Of a stretch of 64,000 bases of DNA, positions 28,603 through 37,627 are shown in pieces (positions within the stretch are counted from its first letter, which is position 1; each line of letters opens with the position of its first letter). The notes beneath the pieces were generated by a model. That model worked only from the letters and a program-made list of their open reading frames with translations. It did no database searches and was not told the origin of the DNA. The DNA lies in contig JADJXA010000027.1 in NCBI GenBank assembly GCA_016716065.1, positions 62,001 to 126,000 of the forward strand, given 5' to 3'. The stretch is from Candidatus Leptovillus gracilis (GTDB lineage Bacteria > Chloroflexota > Anaerolineae > Promineifilales > Promineifilaceae). The translations under genes and the position numbers were made by a program.

Positions 28603-28666
28603 CGTGGGCCTAACGGTGTGGGCCTAACGGCGTGGGCCTAACGGCGTGGGCCTAACGGCGTGGGCC
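28603..28666. repeat. 14-bp tandem repeat overlapping the pnp stop codon
   Basis: Four full and one partial copy of CGTGGGCCTAACGG (one copy with a T at the first position) run across the last codons and stop codon of pnp. The period is not a multiple of three, so copy-number change would alter the C terminus. Confidence 0.8.
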
Positions 28667-30883
28667 GCGGGAACGGCCGTCACGCGAGCCGCCATCTCTG
28701 GACCCACCACCGCCACGATTGCCGCCGCCACCACTGCGATTGCCCCCGCCGCCACTGCGCGGGTTGTCACTGGCGCGGGCCTCGTCCAGGCTCCAGCCTT
28801 CCAACACGGCGCGGCGCGACAGCCGCACTTTGCCTTCGGGGCTGATGTCCGTCACCATCACCATCACCTCGTCGCCGACTTTGATGGCGTCTTCGACGCT
28901 GCGCAGGTGGTCGCTGGAAATTTGGGAGATGTGCACCAGGCCGTCGGTCCCGGGAATAAATTCCACAAACGCGCCAAATTCGGTGGTACGCACCACTTTG
29001 CCGGTGTAAATCTGGCCCGGTTCCGGCGATTTGGTCATGGCGCCGATGGCTTCCACGGCCGCTTCGGCCTTCAGCCCATCCACACCGGCCACATAAATCG
29101 TGCCGTCTTCCTGAATGTCCACAGACACTTCGTAGGTCTCTTCCAGGCTGCGGATGGTTGCGCCGCCCTTGCCGATGACCGCGCCAATTTTGTCCGGGTC
29201 AATCTTGATGGTTAACATGCGCGGCGCAAAGGGGCTTAATTCTTTGCGCGGTTCGCTGATCGTTGCCAGCATTGAATCCAAAATCTGCAAACGGCCGACA
29301 CGCGCCTGTTCCAATGCCTGGGCCATTAACTCTTGAGTCAGACCGCTGATTTTAATGTCCATCTGGATGGCGGTGATGCCTTCGCTGGTCCCGGCGACTT
29401 TAAAGTCCATGTCGCCCAGGTGGTCTTCCATGCCCTGGATGTCCGTCAGCACGGCGTATTTTGCGCCATCGCTGATCAGACCCATGGCCACGCCAGCTAC
29501 CGGGCGCTTAATGGGCACACCACAGTCCATCAGGGCCAGGGTGGAGGCGCAAACGCTGGCCTGGCTGGTAGAGCCATTGGAGGACAGCACTTCGGAAACG
29601 ACGCGAATGCTGTAGGGGAACTCTTCTTGCGAAGGAATCATGGGCCGCAGCGCATTGCCGGCCAGAGCGCCGTGGCCGATCTCGCGCCGTTTGGGGCCGC
29701 GCAGGGGCCAGGTTTCGCCGGTGGAGAAGGGCGGGAAGTTGTAATGGTGCATGTACCGTTCCGTCTCTTCGGGGGCCAGGCCGTCTAGTTTTTGCGCTTC
29801 GCGCATGGTTCCCAGGGCGACGATGGAGAGGACCTGGGTCTGGCCGCGGCGGAAGAGGCCGGAGCCGTGGGCGCGAGGGCTGAGGCCAACTTCGGAGGAA
29901 AGGGCGCGGACGGTGGTGTAGTCACGGCCGTCGGGACGGATGCCGTCATAGAGGATTTGGTGGCGCACGGCCATTTTCACCTCTTTGGCGATGATCTCGC
30001 GGATCGCTTTGGGGTCGGCTGTGTCATCTGCGGTGATGAAGCTGTTGACAACTTCTTCACGCACGGCGTCTATGGCGGCGTTGCGGTCTTCGCGTTCGGT
30101 GGTGGTGCTGATGATCTGTTGGATGCGGCCGGCCAGGCGGGCTTTAACGGCCGTTTCCAATTCACTATCCACACTCGCCAGGGTAACGGCCGTCTTTTCC
30201 TTGCCGATGGCGGCGCGCATCTCTTCTTGCACGTCAATCAGCGGCTGCATCGCCTGGTGGCCAAAGGCCAACGCCTCGACAAACAGGCTTTCGGGCGCTT
30301 CGTTGGCGCCCGCTTCCACCATGATGATGGCGTCGCGGCTGCCAGCCATGCGCAAATCCAATGTGCTGTTTTCCATCTCAACGTTGGTCGGATTAACCAC
30401 AAACTGCCCATCAATATAGGCTACACGCACTGCGCCAATCGGCCCATTCCAGGGAATGTCGGAAATGGTCAGGGCGGCGCTGGCGGCATTGACGGCCATA
30501 ATGTCCATCCGATGCACGCCATCCGAAGAAAGCGTGGTGACGATGATCTGCACTTCATTGCGCATACCGTCGGGGAATAACGGCCGTAACGGGCGATCAA
30601 TCAGGCGCGAAGTCAGCGTGGCGTCGGTGGTCGGGCGGCCTTCGCGGCGGAAAAAACCACCGGGGATACGGCCGGCGGCATACATTTTCTCTTCATAATC
30701 GGCGCTCAGCGGGAAAAAGTCCAGCCCTTCGCGCACATTTTTGGACATGGTGGCCACAGCCAGCAGCAAACAGTCGCCCACGCGAATGGTCACTGCGCCG
30801 CCGGCCTGTTCGGCCAATTTGCCGCTGGCAAAAGTAATCGTCTTACCGGCCACGGTGGTGGTAAAGGTATGTTCAGGTAACAT
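28652..30883 (-). CDS. pnp: Polyribonucleotide nucleotidyltransferase
   Basis: The start MLPEHTFTTTVAGK at 30883 follows GGAGG at 11 nt; earlier in-frame codons are rejected. The 743-residue protein has two RNase PH domains (SADYEEKMYAAGRIPGGFFRREGRP and DGRDYTTVRALSSEVGLSPRAHGSGLFRRGQTQ), KH (KIGAVIGKGGATIRSLEE) and S1 (GQIYTGKVVRTTEFGAFVEFIPGTDGLVHISQI). It ends in a Gly/Arg/Ser-rich tail. It degrades RNA 3' to 5' using phosphate. It lies downstream of rpsO, the common bacterial order. The tail is low complexity and its last codons fall in a tandem repeat. Confidence 0.97.
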   Translation of the reverse strand: MLPEHTFTTTVAGKTITFASGKLAEQAGGAVTIRVGDCLLLAVATMSKNVREGLDFFPLSADYEEKMYAAGRIPGGFFRREGRPTTDATLTSRLIDRPLRPLFPDGMRNEVQIIVTTLSSDGVHRMDIMAVNAASAALTISDIPWNGPIGAVRVAYIDGQFVVNPTNVEMENSTLDLRMAGSRDAIIMVEAGANEAPESLFVEALAFGHQAMQPLIDVQEEMRAAIGKEKTAVTLASVDSELETAVKARLAGRIQQIISTTTEREDRNAAIDAVREEVVNSFITADDTADPKAIREIIAKEVKMAVRHQILYDGIRPDGRDYTTVRALSSEVGLSPRAHGSGLFRRGQTQVLSIVALGTMREAQKLDGLAPEETERYMHHYNFPPFSTGETWPLRGPKRREIGHGALAGNALRPMIPSQEEFPYSIRVVSEVLSSNGSTSQASVCASTLALMDCGVPIKRPVAGVAMGLISDGAKYAVLTDIQGMEDHLGDMDFKVAGTSEGITAIQMDIKISGLTQELMAQALEQARVGRLQILDSMLATISEPRKELSPFAPRMLTIKIDPDKIGAVIGKGGATIRSLEETYEVSVDIQEDGTIYVAGVDGLKAEAAVEAIGAMTKSPEPGQIYTGKVVRTTEFGAFVEFIPGTDGLVHISQISSDHLRSVEDAIKVGDEVMVMVTDISPEGKVRLSRRAVLEGWSLDEARASDNPRSGGGGNRSGGGGNRGGGGSRDGGSRDGRSRGPRR

Positions 30884-31203
30884 GATAAAGCAAACCTCCA
30901 AAAACATCTTGTGTTGAATAGGGCAGCCACTGGCAGCCGCTAAGGGTTCCATCCATCTGGGAGTTAAGCCAAAGCGACTGTGAACGACGCGCCGCAGCGG
31001 CTGGGAACAGCCACTATTTTGGGCGCAGCCTGTTTCTATTCAACCGGTTGATAAGATGTTGAGGCCGGGGGGTTAGGGACTGGGGACTGGCTCTTACCGG
31101 TCATTCTGGGTAAGGGTCACTACCCAATTCCTAAACCTATCTCCCTGGCGTCAACGACAGGAGGGCGAACTTCACGTTCGCCCTCCGTTGAGACAATAAA
31201 ATT
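30884..31203. other. rpsO-pnp intergenic region with hairpin
   Basis: A strong stem GGAGGGCGAAC / GTTCGCCCTCC (31160-31186) with a 5-nt loop lies just downstream of rpsO on the minus strand. In many bacteria a processing hairpin sits at this place between rpsO and pnp. The rest (30884-31150) holds no recognised gene. Confidence 0.6.
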
Positions 31204-31473
31204 TTAGCGACGCAAGCCCAGACGCTTGATGATGGCGCGATACCGTTCCGGGTCTTTTTTGCGCAGGTAGGCCAGCATACGCCGCCGTTTACCCACGAGC
31301 CGGAGCAGACCACGACGTGAGCTTTCGTCGTCTTTGTGCAGCTTCAGGTGTTCTTGCAACTGCTTGATGCGGCGATCAAACATCGCAATTTGCACTTCGG
31401 CTGAACCTGTGTCGCCCTCATGGGCGCCAAACTCAGTAAAAATTTCGGCTTTTTCTGCCACTTGTAAAGGCAT
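31204..31473 (-). CDS. rpsO: 30S ribosomal protein S15
   Basis: The 89-residue product matches S15 along its whole length: HEGDTGSAEVQIAMFDRRIKQLQEHLKLHKDDESSRRGLLRLVGKRRRMLAYLRKKDPERY. S15 binds the 16S rRNA central domain and helps assemble the platform. The ribosome site is CTGGAGG. It is followed by pnp on the same strand. Confidence 0.98.
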   Translation of the reverse strand: MPLQVAEKAEIFTEFGAHEGDTGSAEVQIAMFDRRIKQLQEHLKLHKDDESSRRGLLRLVGKRRRMLAYLRKKDPERYRAIIKRLGLRR

Positions 31474-31633
31474 TGGACAATCCTCCAGTGAAATGATATG
31501 CAGCCCGGCAGCCGTCGCGCCGAATAGCGTCGTGCTTTCGAGCCGAATCAGGATTATAACGCAGGTTAATCAGCTTGCCAAAGTCGCGGGGAGAGCCGTG
31601 TTCAGGAACGAGATTTGAATAATCTGCACGTTT

Positions 31634-31667
31634 AGATTGGACAAATCTTCTGAGATTTGTCCAATCT
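31634..31667. terminator. 15-bp stem-loop after the SGNH-like lipoprotein gene
   Basis: AGATTGGACAAATCT and its exact complement enclose a TCTG loop, 32 bp past the lipoprotein stop codon on the minus strand. Confidence 0.65.
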
Positions 31668-31698
31668 TTGCAGTGTTCAGTGTACGGGACATTGAAAA

Positions 31699-32751
31699 CT
31701 ATGGGCTGGGCAGCGACAGCTCTTGCCGGATGGCGTCCAGCATCATCAGGGCGATGAGGTCATGGATGGCGTGGCCGCTTTGGAAGGTGTCCGGTTGGGT
31801 AAAGTCGTGGGGGGCGACCCGTTCTTCCATGTGGACATCGTTTTCTTTCAGGCCGCGATTGGGCAGTGTGGCAGCGATAATGTCGAAATCGAGTAAGGGG
31901 ATGTTGTATTCGGCGGCCAATTCGCGCAGGATTTGGTTGTTGATGTTGTCTGGCCCTTCGATGCGGTCTGCTTTGGTGACGAGGATGGGGATAACGCCGT
32001 TGGCGATGGCAAATTCCACCACCTGGCGCATGTTGTAGCGGTAGCCAGAGGGCGCGCCGGCGTCGTTGGAACCGAGCTTGGCAAAGAGGATGCTGGGATT
32101 GTTCAGGCGAAATTCGCAGGTTAACACGTCTTCGTTGGCTTCGCACCATTTTTTATCGGCCCACATCGGGTCGAAGACCGACCAGGAGTGCAGGCCATTG
32201 CGCGCGGCCACGCCGTAGCGGGCGAAGTGGCCTTTGTACTGGTCAATGGTCGGCTGCAAATAGGCGTAATCGCCGAGGTTATAGCCAGCCGGATTGTCGA
32301 ATTTGCCCATGAAGTTGGGATTCAGGCTAGTAGAGTCGCCCAGTTTGGAGAAGGTTTGGCTGTCACGCCCCTGCGCCTGGCCGACGGCGTAAATTTCGTG
32401 TAGATGCTGCCGCACGGCCGGCGGCAAGATGATAAAGTCGGTGACAGGGATGTCGTTGACGGGGATGGGAGTGGGGGTTGGTGTGGGGGGCACGGCCGTT
32501 GCCGTGGTTGTGGCCAATACAGGTGTATTGGTTGGCGGCAAGGTGGCGGGCAGGGCTACGGCCGTTGCCGCTGCTGGTTTGTCTTGCGCTGCCGGGACGA
32601 CGATAGGTTCAACGTTGTTTTCTAGCACGGCCGGTACAGTGGCGATGGGGGCGGGGGTAATGACGGCCGTTTCCCCTGCGCTGCCACCACACCGCGCCAG
32701 CGCCAACACCACCAGAATTCCCACCAGGAAATGATGAAGTTTATAGTGCAT
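31699..32751 (-). CDS. Lipoprotein with SGNH/GDSL-hydrolase-like domain
   Basis: The start at 32751 (MHYKLHHFLVG) gives a proper lipoprotein signal with lipobox ALARC. A ~90-residue Pro/Thr/Ala-rich linker follows (PPTPTPTPIPV). The C-terminal domain has FSKLGDSTSLN, which resembles SGNH block I with the nucleophile Ser, LGSNDAG as block III (Asn) and ENDVHM as block V (Asp...His). The protein would be anchored outside the membrane and could remove acyl groups from a glycan or lipid. The substrate cannot be read, and part of the family is non-catalytic, so activity is inferred. Confidence 0.72.
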   Translation of the reverse strand: MHYKLHHFLVGILVVLALARCGGSAGETAVITPAPIATVPAVLENNVEPIVVPAAQDKPAAATAVALPATLPPTNTPVLATTTATAVPPTPTPTPIPVNDIPVTDFIILPPAVRQHLHEIYAVGQAQGRDSQTFSKLGDSTSLNPNFMGKFDNPAGYNLGDYAYLQPTIDQYKGHFARYGVAARNGLHSWSVFDPMWADKKWCEANEDVLTCEFRLNNPSILFAKLGSNDAGAPSGYRYNMRQVVEFAIANGVIPILVTKADRIEGPDNINNQILRELAAEYNIPLLDFDIIAATLPNRGLKENDVHMEERVAPHDFTQPDTFQSGHAIHDLIALMMLDAIRQELSLPSP

Positions 32752-32932
32752 AAAAATCCTGCCCAAAAAAATTGTAACGACGAAACCCGTCGCTAAACCA
32801 CAGCGGCTCTAACTGGTGGCATGTTCACAATACCAGATGAGCAACCTTCGGGTCTTGGTCGCTGCCCCGATTCTACCATAACAACACAGTTACACTGAGG
32901 GAAAATGACACCGAAATTCACAAGGGAGACCT

Positions 32933-33001
32933 CATGCGTGGGCTGCACCCACCGCCACGAATGGAAACCCTGGGGGCGCAGGCGTCTCGCCTGCCGGTCA
33001 G
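32933..33001 (+). repeat. CACCACGAATGAAAACCCTGG hairpin repeat, copy A (right arm lost)
   Basis: This copy matches those at 42323 and 55729 through GGGCGCAGGCGTCTCGCCTG but diverges before the right arm of the large hairpin. It lies ~200 bp upstream of the TetR gene. Confidence 0.7.
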
Positions 33002-33004
33002 TTA

Positions 33005-33133
33005 TCACACCGTCAAAGTCAAATCCCTCGAGTAGCGGAATCGCTCGTGTGGCATCATTGGCCTGACCACCAGTCCGGGGGCCGGGTCGTAGCCGCGGCT
33101 GTAGGGCAGCCGCCAGGCCAGGTTGTCTTCGCC
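33005..33133 (-). pseudogene. Unidentified gene remnant
   Basis: On the minus strand ~42 codons read as protein-like sequence (ENLAWRLPY-type start GEDNLAWRLPYSRGYDPAP, then MMPHERFRYSRD) and end in a stop at 33005. A stop codon lies immediately upstream and no start is seen. It looks like the C-terminal scrap of a lost gene, cut off at the TetR promoter. Confidence 0.4.
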
Positions 33134-33136
33134 TTA

Positions 33137-33175
33137 TTGACAAGATAACTTTACGGTGTATATTTATGATGTAAA
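33137..33175 (+). promoter_or_regulatory. TetR promoter with overlapping inverted-repeat operator
   Basis: TTGACA at 33137-33142, a 16-nt spacer and TATATT at 33159-33164 form a near-consensus sigma-70 promoter. TTTAC (33150) and GTAAA (33171) bracket the -10 as a 26-bp imperfect dyad, the position expected for a TetR autorepression site. Confidence 0.65.
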
Positions 33176-33206
33176 TTAACGATGTAGAACTATTTGCGAG
33201 GATCTT

Positions 33207-33908
33207 ATGGCGCGACCCAAGAAAAACGAGCAACAAACGGATTTACGCGAGCGCATCATGACCGCCGCCTGGGCGCAAATTGCCAACGATGGCGCGCCTG
33301 CCCTTTCGCTGCGGGCCATTGCCCGCGATCTGCATATCACTGCCCCGGCCATCTACAACTATTTCCCTGACCGGGATGCCCTGGTGACGGCGCTGATCGT
33401 GGCGGCGTTTGATTCGTTTGCCGATGCGCAGGAAACGGCCGTTGCCGATCTACCCTCTGCCAATCACAAAGCGCGGCTGTTGGCTTTGGGCCAGGCTTAC
33501 CGGACATGGGCTATCACCTACCCGGAGCGCTACCAACTCATCTTTGGCACGCCCATTGCTGGATACCACGCGCCACTGGAAATTACCGGCCCGGCCGCCG
33601 CACGCAGCCTGACAGTCATTGTGGACGTGCTGGCGGCGGCAGATGCGGCCGGCGAGTTGCAAGTTTTGCAAATTGTGCCCATGCCGCCGGAGGTAGACGC
33701 GATGCTGTGCCAATGGCAAAGCGGTCGCGCCGCAAACGTATCGTCCACGGCGCTTTACCTGGCGCTGATGATGTGGGCGCAGGTGCATGGCCTGGTTTCG
33801 CTGGAGATTGGCGGCCAGTTTCCCTCTTTTGTCGTTGATTCAGGGGCGCTGTACCAACATGAGTTGGCGCGGTTGACCCAACAATTGATAACCGTGGTGA
33901 CCACATGA
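33207..33908 (+). CDS. TetR/AcrR family transcriptional regulator
   Basis: A GAGGATC site precedes MARPKKNEQQTDL. Residues 10-60 are the TetR helix-turn-helix (RERIMTAAWAQIANDGAPALSLRAIARDLHITAPAIYNYFPDRDALV). The C-terminal ligand domain carries the WHG-type pattern (MMWAQVHGLVSLEI). It begins an operon with an MBL-fold gene (4-bp ATGA overlap) and an SDR-type oxidoreductase. The dyad over its promoter suggests autorepression released by a small ligand. Confidence 0.93.
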   Translation: MARPKKNEQQTDLRERIMTAAWAQIANDGAPALSLRAIARDLHITAPAIYNYFPDRDALVTALIVAAFDSFADAQETAVADLPSANHKARLLALGQAYRTWAITYPERYQLIFGTPIAGYHAPLEITGPAAARSLTVIVDVLAAADAAGELQVLQIVPMPPEVDAMLCQWQSGRAANVSSTALYLALMMWAQVHGLVSLEIGGQFPSFVVDSGALYQHELARLTQQLITVVTT

Positions 33909-34360
33909 ACATTACCCAGATCAAACTCAGTTTTTCCAATGCTTACCTGGTGCGCGGCCACAAAACCATCTTGGTGGATATGGGAATGCCTGGTGAAGAG
34001 GATAAAATTAACCGGCCTTTCCCGGCCGTTACTCCCGATCTACTCCTCGACAACGCCTTTGACCTGAATTCATTTGGGGTTGAGGGGTGTATTTTGCCCA
34101 CGCCTGGGCACACCGCCGGCTCTATTGCACTGCTGCTGGCGGATGGCACGGCCGTTGTCGGCGATGTGATGATGGGCGGCGTGATGGGTGGCGCCCTATT
34201 TGGCGCGCGCCCCAACTACCATTATTTTGCTGAGGATGTAACGGCCGTTCAAAGCAGTATCCGCAGCCTGTTGGCCGCCGGGGTACAAACTTTCTACGTC
34301 GGACACGGCGGCCCGCTGCGCCGTGCCGATGTGGAAAAACGCTTCGCCGGAACCGCCTGA
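33905..34360 (+). CDS. Metallo-beta-lactamase-fold protein lacking the HxHxDH metal motif
   Basis: The start codon overlaps the TetR stop. The 151-residue protein begins like an MBL hydrolase (QIKLSFSNAYLVRGHKTILVDMGMPG) and ends like one (LPTPGHTAGSIAL, VVGDVMMGG, FYVGHGGPL). The ~55-residue stretch with the HxHxDH signature is absent: GMPGEEDKI joins directly to INRPFPAVTPD. Family members are usually 200 residues or longer. Later metal ligands (His in PGHTAGS, Asp in GDVM, His in VGHGG) remain. The internal deletion is in frame. It is likely inactive as a dinuclear hydrolase unless it binds metal differently. Confidence 0.8.
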   Translation: MNITQIKLSFSNAYLVRGHKTILVDMGMPGEEDKINRPFPAVTPDLLLDNAFDLNSFGVEGCILPTPGHTAGSIALLLADGTAVVGDVMMGGVMGGALFGARPNYHYFAEDVTAVQSSIRSLLAAGVQTFYVGHGGPLRRADVEKRFAGTA

Positions 34361-34394
34361 CTAACCAACGGACAAACAAACCAGAGATAAAACC

Positions 34395-35309
34395 ATGACC
34401 AACCTACACGTCGTTTTCGGAGCCGGCCCCCTGGGGCGTTACACTGCAACAGCTTTGCTCGAAATGGGTCATATCGTCCGCCTGGTCAACCGCTCTGGCC
34501 AGATGGCCGACGCCCCGGCCGGGGCGCAAATCGTCGCCAGCGATGCCTATGACCTGGCGCAGAATCGAGAAGTGACGCAGGGGGCGACGGCCGTTTACCA
34601 ATGCGCCCAACCCCACTACCACGAATGGGCGGAAAAGTTCCCCCCTTTGCAGCGCGCCATTCTGGAGGGAGCAGCAGCCAACGGGGCGAAATTGGTGGTG
34701 GGTGATAATTTGTATATGTACGGCCGTCCCAGCGGCCCCTTGCGCGAAGATTCTCCCGTCAACCCTCACACCCAAAAAGGCAAAGTGCGCGCCGCCATGG
34801 CCCAGGAAGTGCTGGACGCCCACGTCAGCGGCAAAATCCGCGCCGCCATTGGCCGCGCCAGCGATTTCTTTGGCCCCTACGACACGGCGCTGACCGATTA
34901 TGCCATTCGCCCGGCCGTAGCGGGCAAGCCAGTTAACTTGCTCGGCAAAACCGACCAGCCGCATACCTTCACCTACGTCAAGGATTTCGGCCGGCTGTTG
35001 GCGACTTTGGGCACACGCGAAGAAGCGCTGGGGCAGGTCTGGTTTGCGCCTAGCAATCCGCCCATCACCCAGGCGGAATTAGTGCGGCTGATTGCCGCAG
35101 AGTTGGGTCAACCGGTTAAAAGCCGCACGGCTGGCCCGCTGATGATGCGCTTGTTGGGACTGTTCAATAAGTCTATGGCGGAGACGATGGAGATGATGTA
35201 CGAGTGGACGGCCCCCTTTGTGGTAGACACGTCCAAAGCAGAAAAGGCGTTTGGGCTGCAAGCCACGCCGCTGAATCAGGCGCTGCGGGAGACGCTGGCC
35301 TGGCGTTAA
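34395..35309 (+). CDS. NAD(P)-dependent epimerase/dehydratase (extended SDR)
   Basis: The 304-residue protein has the nucleotide-binding motif FGAGPLGRYTA at the N terminus (GxGxxG), DNLYMYG where extended SDRs place Tyr-x-x-x-Lys, and GRASDFFGPY plus FTYVKDFGRLLATLG further on, as in NAD-dependent epimerases and atypical SDRs. The conserved Lys of YxxxK is replaced (YMYGR), so it belongs with atypical SDRs that may not be classical oxidoreductases. It is third in the TetR operon; its substrate is unknown. Confidence 0.85.
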   Translation: MTNLHVVFGAGPLGRYTATALLEMGHIVRLVNRSGQMADAPAGAQIVASDAYDLAQNREVTQGATAVYQCAQPHYHEWAEKFPPLQRAILEGAAANGAKLVVGDNLYMYGRPSGPLREDSPVNPHTQKGKVRAAMAQEVLDAHVSGKIRAAIGRASDFFGPYDTALTDYAIRPAVAGKPVNLLGKTDQPHTFTYVKDFGRLLATLGTREEALGQVWFAPSNPPITQAELVRLIAAELGQPVKSRTAGPLMMRLLGLFNKSMAETMEMMYEWTAPFVVDTSKAEKAFGLQATPLNQALRETLAWR

Positions 35310-35418
35310 TTAACTGCGTGGCGCCGGTGGCACGAGCGCGAGACCGGCCACAGCAAATAGACAAGTTATTTAAGTGCCATTCGTTAGCGCCGTTCGTGGC
35401 TGCGCAGTTTGACGACTG

Positions 35419-36170
35419 TCACTCCCACCGAAATGTCCGGGCCGCAACAATGATTCCCCCAACCAAGATACCGACAAGTACCACGATTTCCGTCACATGC
35501 TGGTTGATAGGCTCCCCAAACCATAAGCCTCGCAGTAAAGTGGTAACGTGAGTCAGGGGGATAAAACGGGCTACATTGCGAACAGTCTCCGGCATCATCT
35601 CCAGGGGCAGCGTGATACCCGACAGCATCATCATGGGGATGAACAATACGTTGCCCATCACCGTCGCTATCCGCGTGTTGGGCGCCAAACTGGCAATCAC
35701 GTAGCCTAGAGCCAGAAAAGCGGCGGCGCTAAGGCCAATACCGGCCAGCAAGAGGAAGGGGTTCCCGGCAAACTGAACCCTGTAGACGCCAATGCCCAGT
35801 GTGAACAACAGCAAAATGCCGAGTAGAATCATGACAAAATAGACCATCACGTCGCTGACAAGATAGGTCAGGGGCGTAAGGGGGTGGCGCGAAAACGGCG
35901 CAGTACGCCCGCATCCCTTCGTGCCGATGTTTCGATGGGCACGGCCGTTAACCCAACCACGGCAATCACAATGGCGGCATACGTCGGCGCGTAAACGTCT
36001 AATTGTCCAAGACCGCCAAACATGGGCATTGGCTCGTTGCCAAAGATGAACCCCATTACCACCAACAGCAACGGGGCAAATAACAGCGTAAAAAATACTG
36101 CCATTGGTTCCCGCAAATATAATTTCGCTTGCACGACCACAAGCTTCTGTGCCGCAGACCTCTGTATCAT
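35419..36170 (-). pseudogene. ABC-2 type transporter permease, frameshifted
   Basis: The N-terminal part (36170-35868) begins MIQRSAAQKLVVVQAKLYLREP and ends prematurely after VLRRFRATPLRP at a TGA. The next frame continues without loss as LTYLVSDVMVYFVMILLG and through four more helices to GIIVAARTFRW at 35419. One extra base in the run at 35871-35874 (four G on the plus strand) would restore a ~250-residue permease. It starts 1 nt after the ATPase stop, so the two form one exporter. A GTG at 35850 could restart translation of the C-terminal half. It could be a true mutation or a homopolymer error. Confidence 0.85.
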
Positions 36171-36171
36171 T

Positions 36172-37098
36172 TTAATCCCTCATCTCCCTACCGGTCAGAG
36201 TCAAAAACACATCCTCCAACGTTGGGTGTTCAGTACGCAAGTCAGTAAATGGCGTTTGATTGGCCTCCAGCGCATGGACAACACTGCTGAGCAGCATTTC
36301 CTTTGGCCCATAAACAACCAGGCGTTGGCCCAATCGCTCCACACGGGTAAACCCGGATACCTGCCGCATCATTTCTTCGTCGAATGGGTCTGCTACTGTG
36401 AAGCTCACGCGGCTCTCGGCCGGCAGCGAGGCGATGAGGTTAGCGGGTGTATCAAGCGCCACGATTTTCCCCCGATCAATAATTGCTACGCGGTCGCACA
36501 ATCGCTCGGCCTCTTCCATGAAGTGGGTGGTCAGGTATACGGTTTTGCCTTGCTGCCGAATGCCTTGCACCATATCCCACATGTTTCGCCGCGACTGCGG
36601 GTCTAGCCCGGTTGTTAGTTCATCCAGAAAGATAAGTTCCGGGTCGTTCACCAGGGCCAGGGCAATGAAGACGCGCTGGCGCTGGCCGCCGGAAAGTTTG
36701 GCAAGATAGTGATTTTCTTTATCGGCAAGCCCCATTTGGTTCAGCAAGTGGCGTGTGTCAACGGAGTGAGGGTAAAAGGCAGCAAACAGGTCCAACGCCT
36801 CCAGCACTTTGATTCGGGCGGGCAAAGCAGCAGTCTGAAACTGGATGCCGATCTGTTCTCGCAGGGCATAGCCGTCCCGACATGGCTCCCGTCCCAACAC
36901 CTGGATTCGACCACTGTCCGGCTGTCTCAATCCTTCAATGCACTCGATGGCAGTTGTCTTCCCGGCTCCGTTTGGGCCAACCATACCAAAGATTTCGCCC
37001 CGGTGAACAGTGAAGGAGATGCCGTCCACCGCCCGGACGCCCGGATATTGTTTACATAAGTCTTCAACGTCAATCACGCTGTCCGCTAAATGGTTCAC
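36172..37098 (-). CDS. ABC-2 type exporter ATP-binding protein
   Basis: A GTG at 37098 or 37077 is the likely start; both overlap the MarR gene, so translation is coupled. Walker A GPNGAGKTT, Q-loop QFQTAAL, signature LSGGQRQR, Walker B LIFLDEL (Leu instead of Pro after Glu) and H-loop TTHFMEEAE are present. A ~80-residue C-terminal extension follows, as in DrrA/CcmA-type exporters. It powers the downstream permease, which is frameshifted. Repression by the upstream MarR protein suggests a drug or toxic-compound exporter. Confidence 0.92.
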   Translation of the reverse strand: MNHLADSVIDVEDLCKQYPGVRAVDGISFTVHRGEIFGMVGPNGAGKTTAIECIEGLRQPDSGRIQVLGREPCRDGYALREQIGIQFQTAALPARIKVLEALDLFAAFYPHSVDTRHLLNQMGLADKENHYLAKLSGGQRQRVFIALALVNDPELIFLDELTTGLDPQSRRNMWDMVQGIRQQGKTVYLTTHFMEEAERLCDRVAIIDRGKIVALDTPANLIASLPAESRVSFTVADPFDEEMMRQVSGFTRVERLGQRLVVYGPKEMLLSSVVHALEANQTPFTDLRTEHPTLEDVFLTLTGREMRD

Positions 37099-37612
37099 TG
37101 TCTTGCTCCCCTAATATAAATTGCTCCAGGTCAGGCGGAATAGCGGCGATTTCCACAACCATCCGCCCTTCTGGGAATTGTTGGATCAGTTGGCGCAGCA
37201 AATTGCGCAGTTGCACGGCAGTTTCCAACCCCATTGCCGCCAAAGCCTGCCAGGTAGGGTCCTGGGGGGTAATGATGGGCACAGCGACCATCAGATCTTT
37301 CCCTTTGTCTGTAATGTGGACAGGATTGCGTCGCCGGTCGCGTGGGTCGCTGCCCCGCTCGGCCAATCTTTTGCGCTCCAGTGCGTCAATGGCCCGGACC
37401 AACGCGGATGGGTCCAGCCCCAGCCGCTGGCTGATCTCACTGATGGTCAAAGTTTCAAATTGCAGCATACGGAGGATGCCATATTGTAAACTGCTCAGGG
37501 TTTCGCCTTGCTCGCGCAGCCGCGCTTCAAGCCCCTGATTAAAGAACTTAAGTAGGAGTGCGGCGTAGAGCTGAATGTCGGCAGCGATGGGAAAAAATTC
37601 ACCTTCTTGCAT
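37070..37612 (-). CDS. MarR family transcriptional regulator
   Basis: AGGAAA precedes MQEGEFFPI. The 180-residue protein has the winged-helix core (LSSLQYGILRMLQFETLTISEISQRLGLDPSALVRAIDALERKRLAERGSDPRDRRRNPVHITDKGK), with the DPRDRR wing typical of MarR. It overlaps and precedes the ABC exporter ATPase gene. Two 13-bp palindromes lie 16 bp upstream of its start, so it probably represses its own operon. Confidence 0.93.
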   Translation of the reverse strand: MQEGEFFPIAADIQLYAALLLKFFNQGLEARLREQGETLSSLQYGILRMLQFETLTISEISQRLGLDPSALVRAIDALERKRLAERGSDPRDRRRNPVHITDKGKDLMVAVPIITPQDPTWQALAAMGLETAVQLRNLLRQLIQQFPEGRMVVEIAAIPPDLEQFILGEQDSEPFSGQRD

Positions 37613-37627
37613 ACAGTTTCCTGTTAA

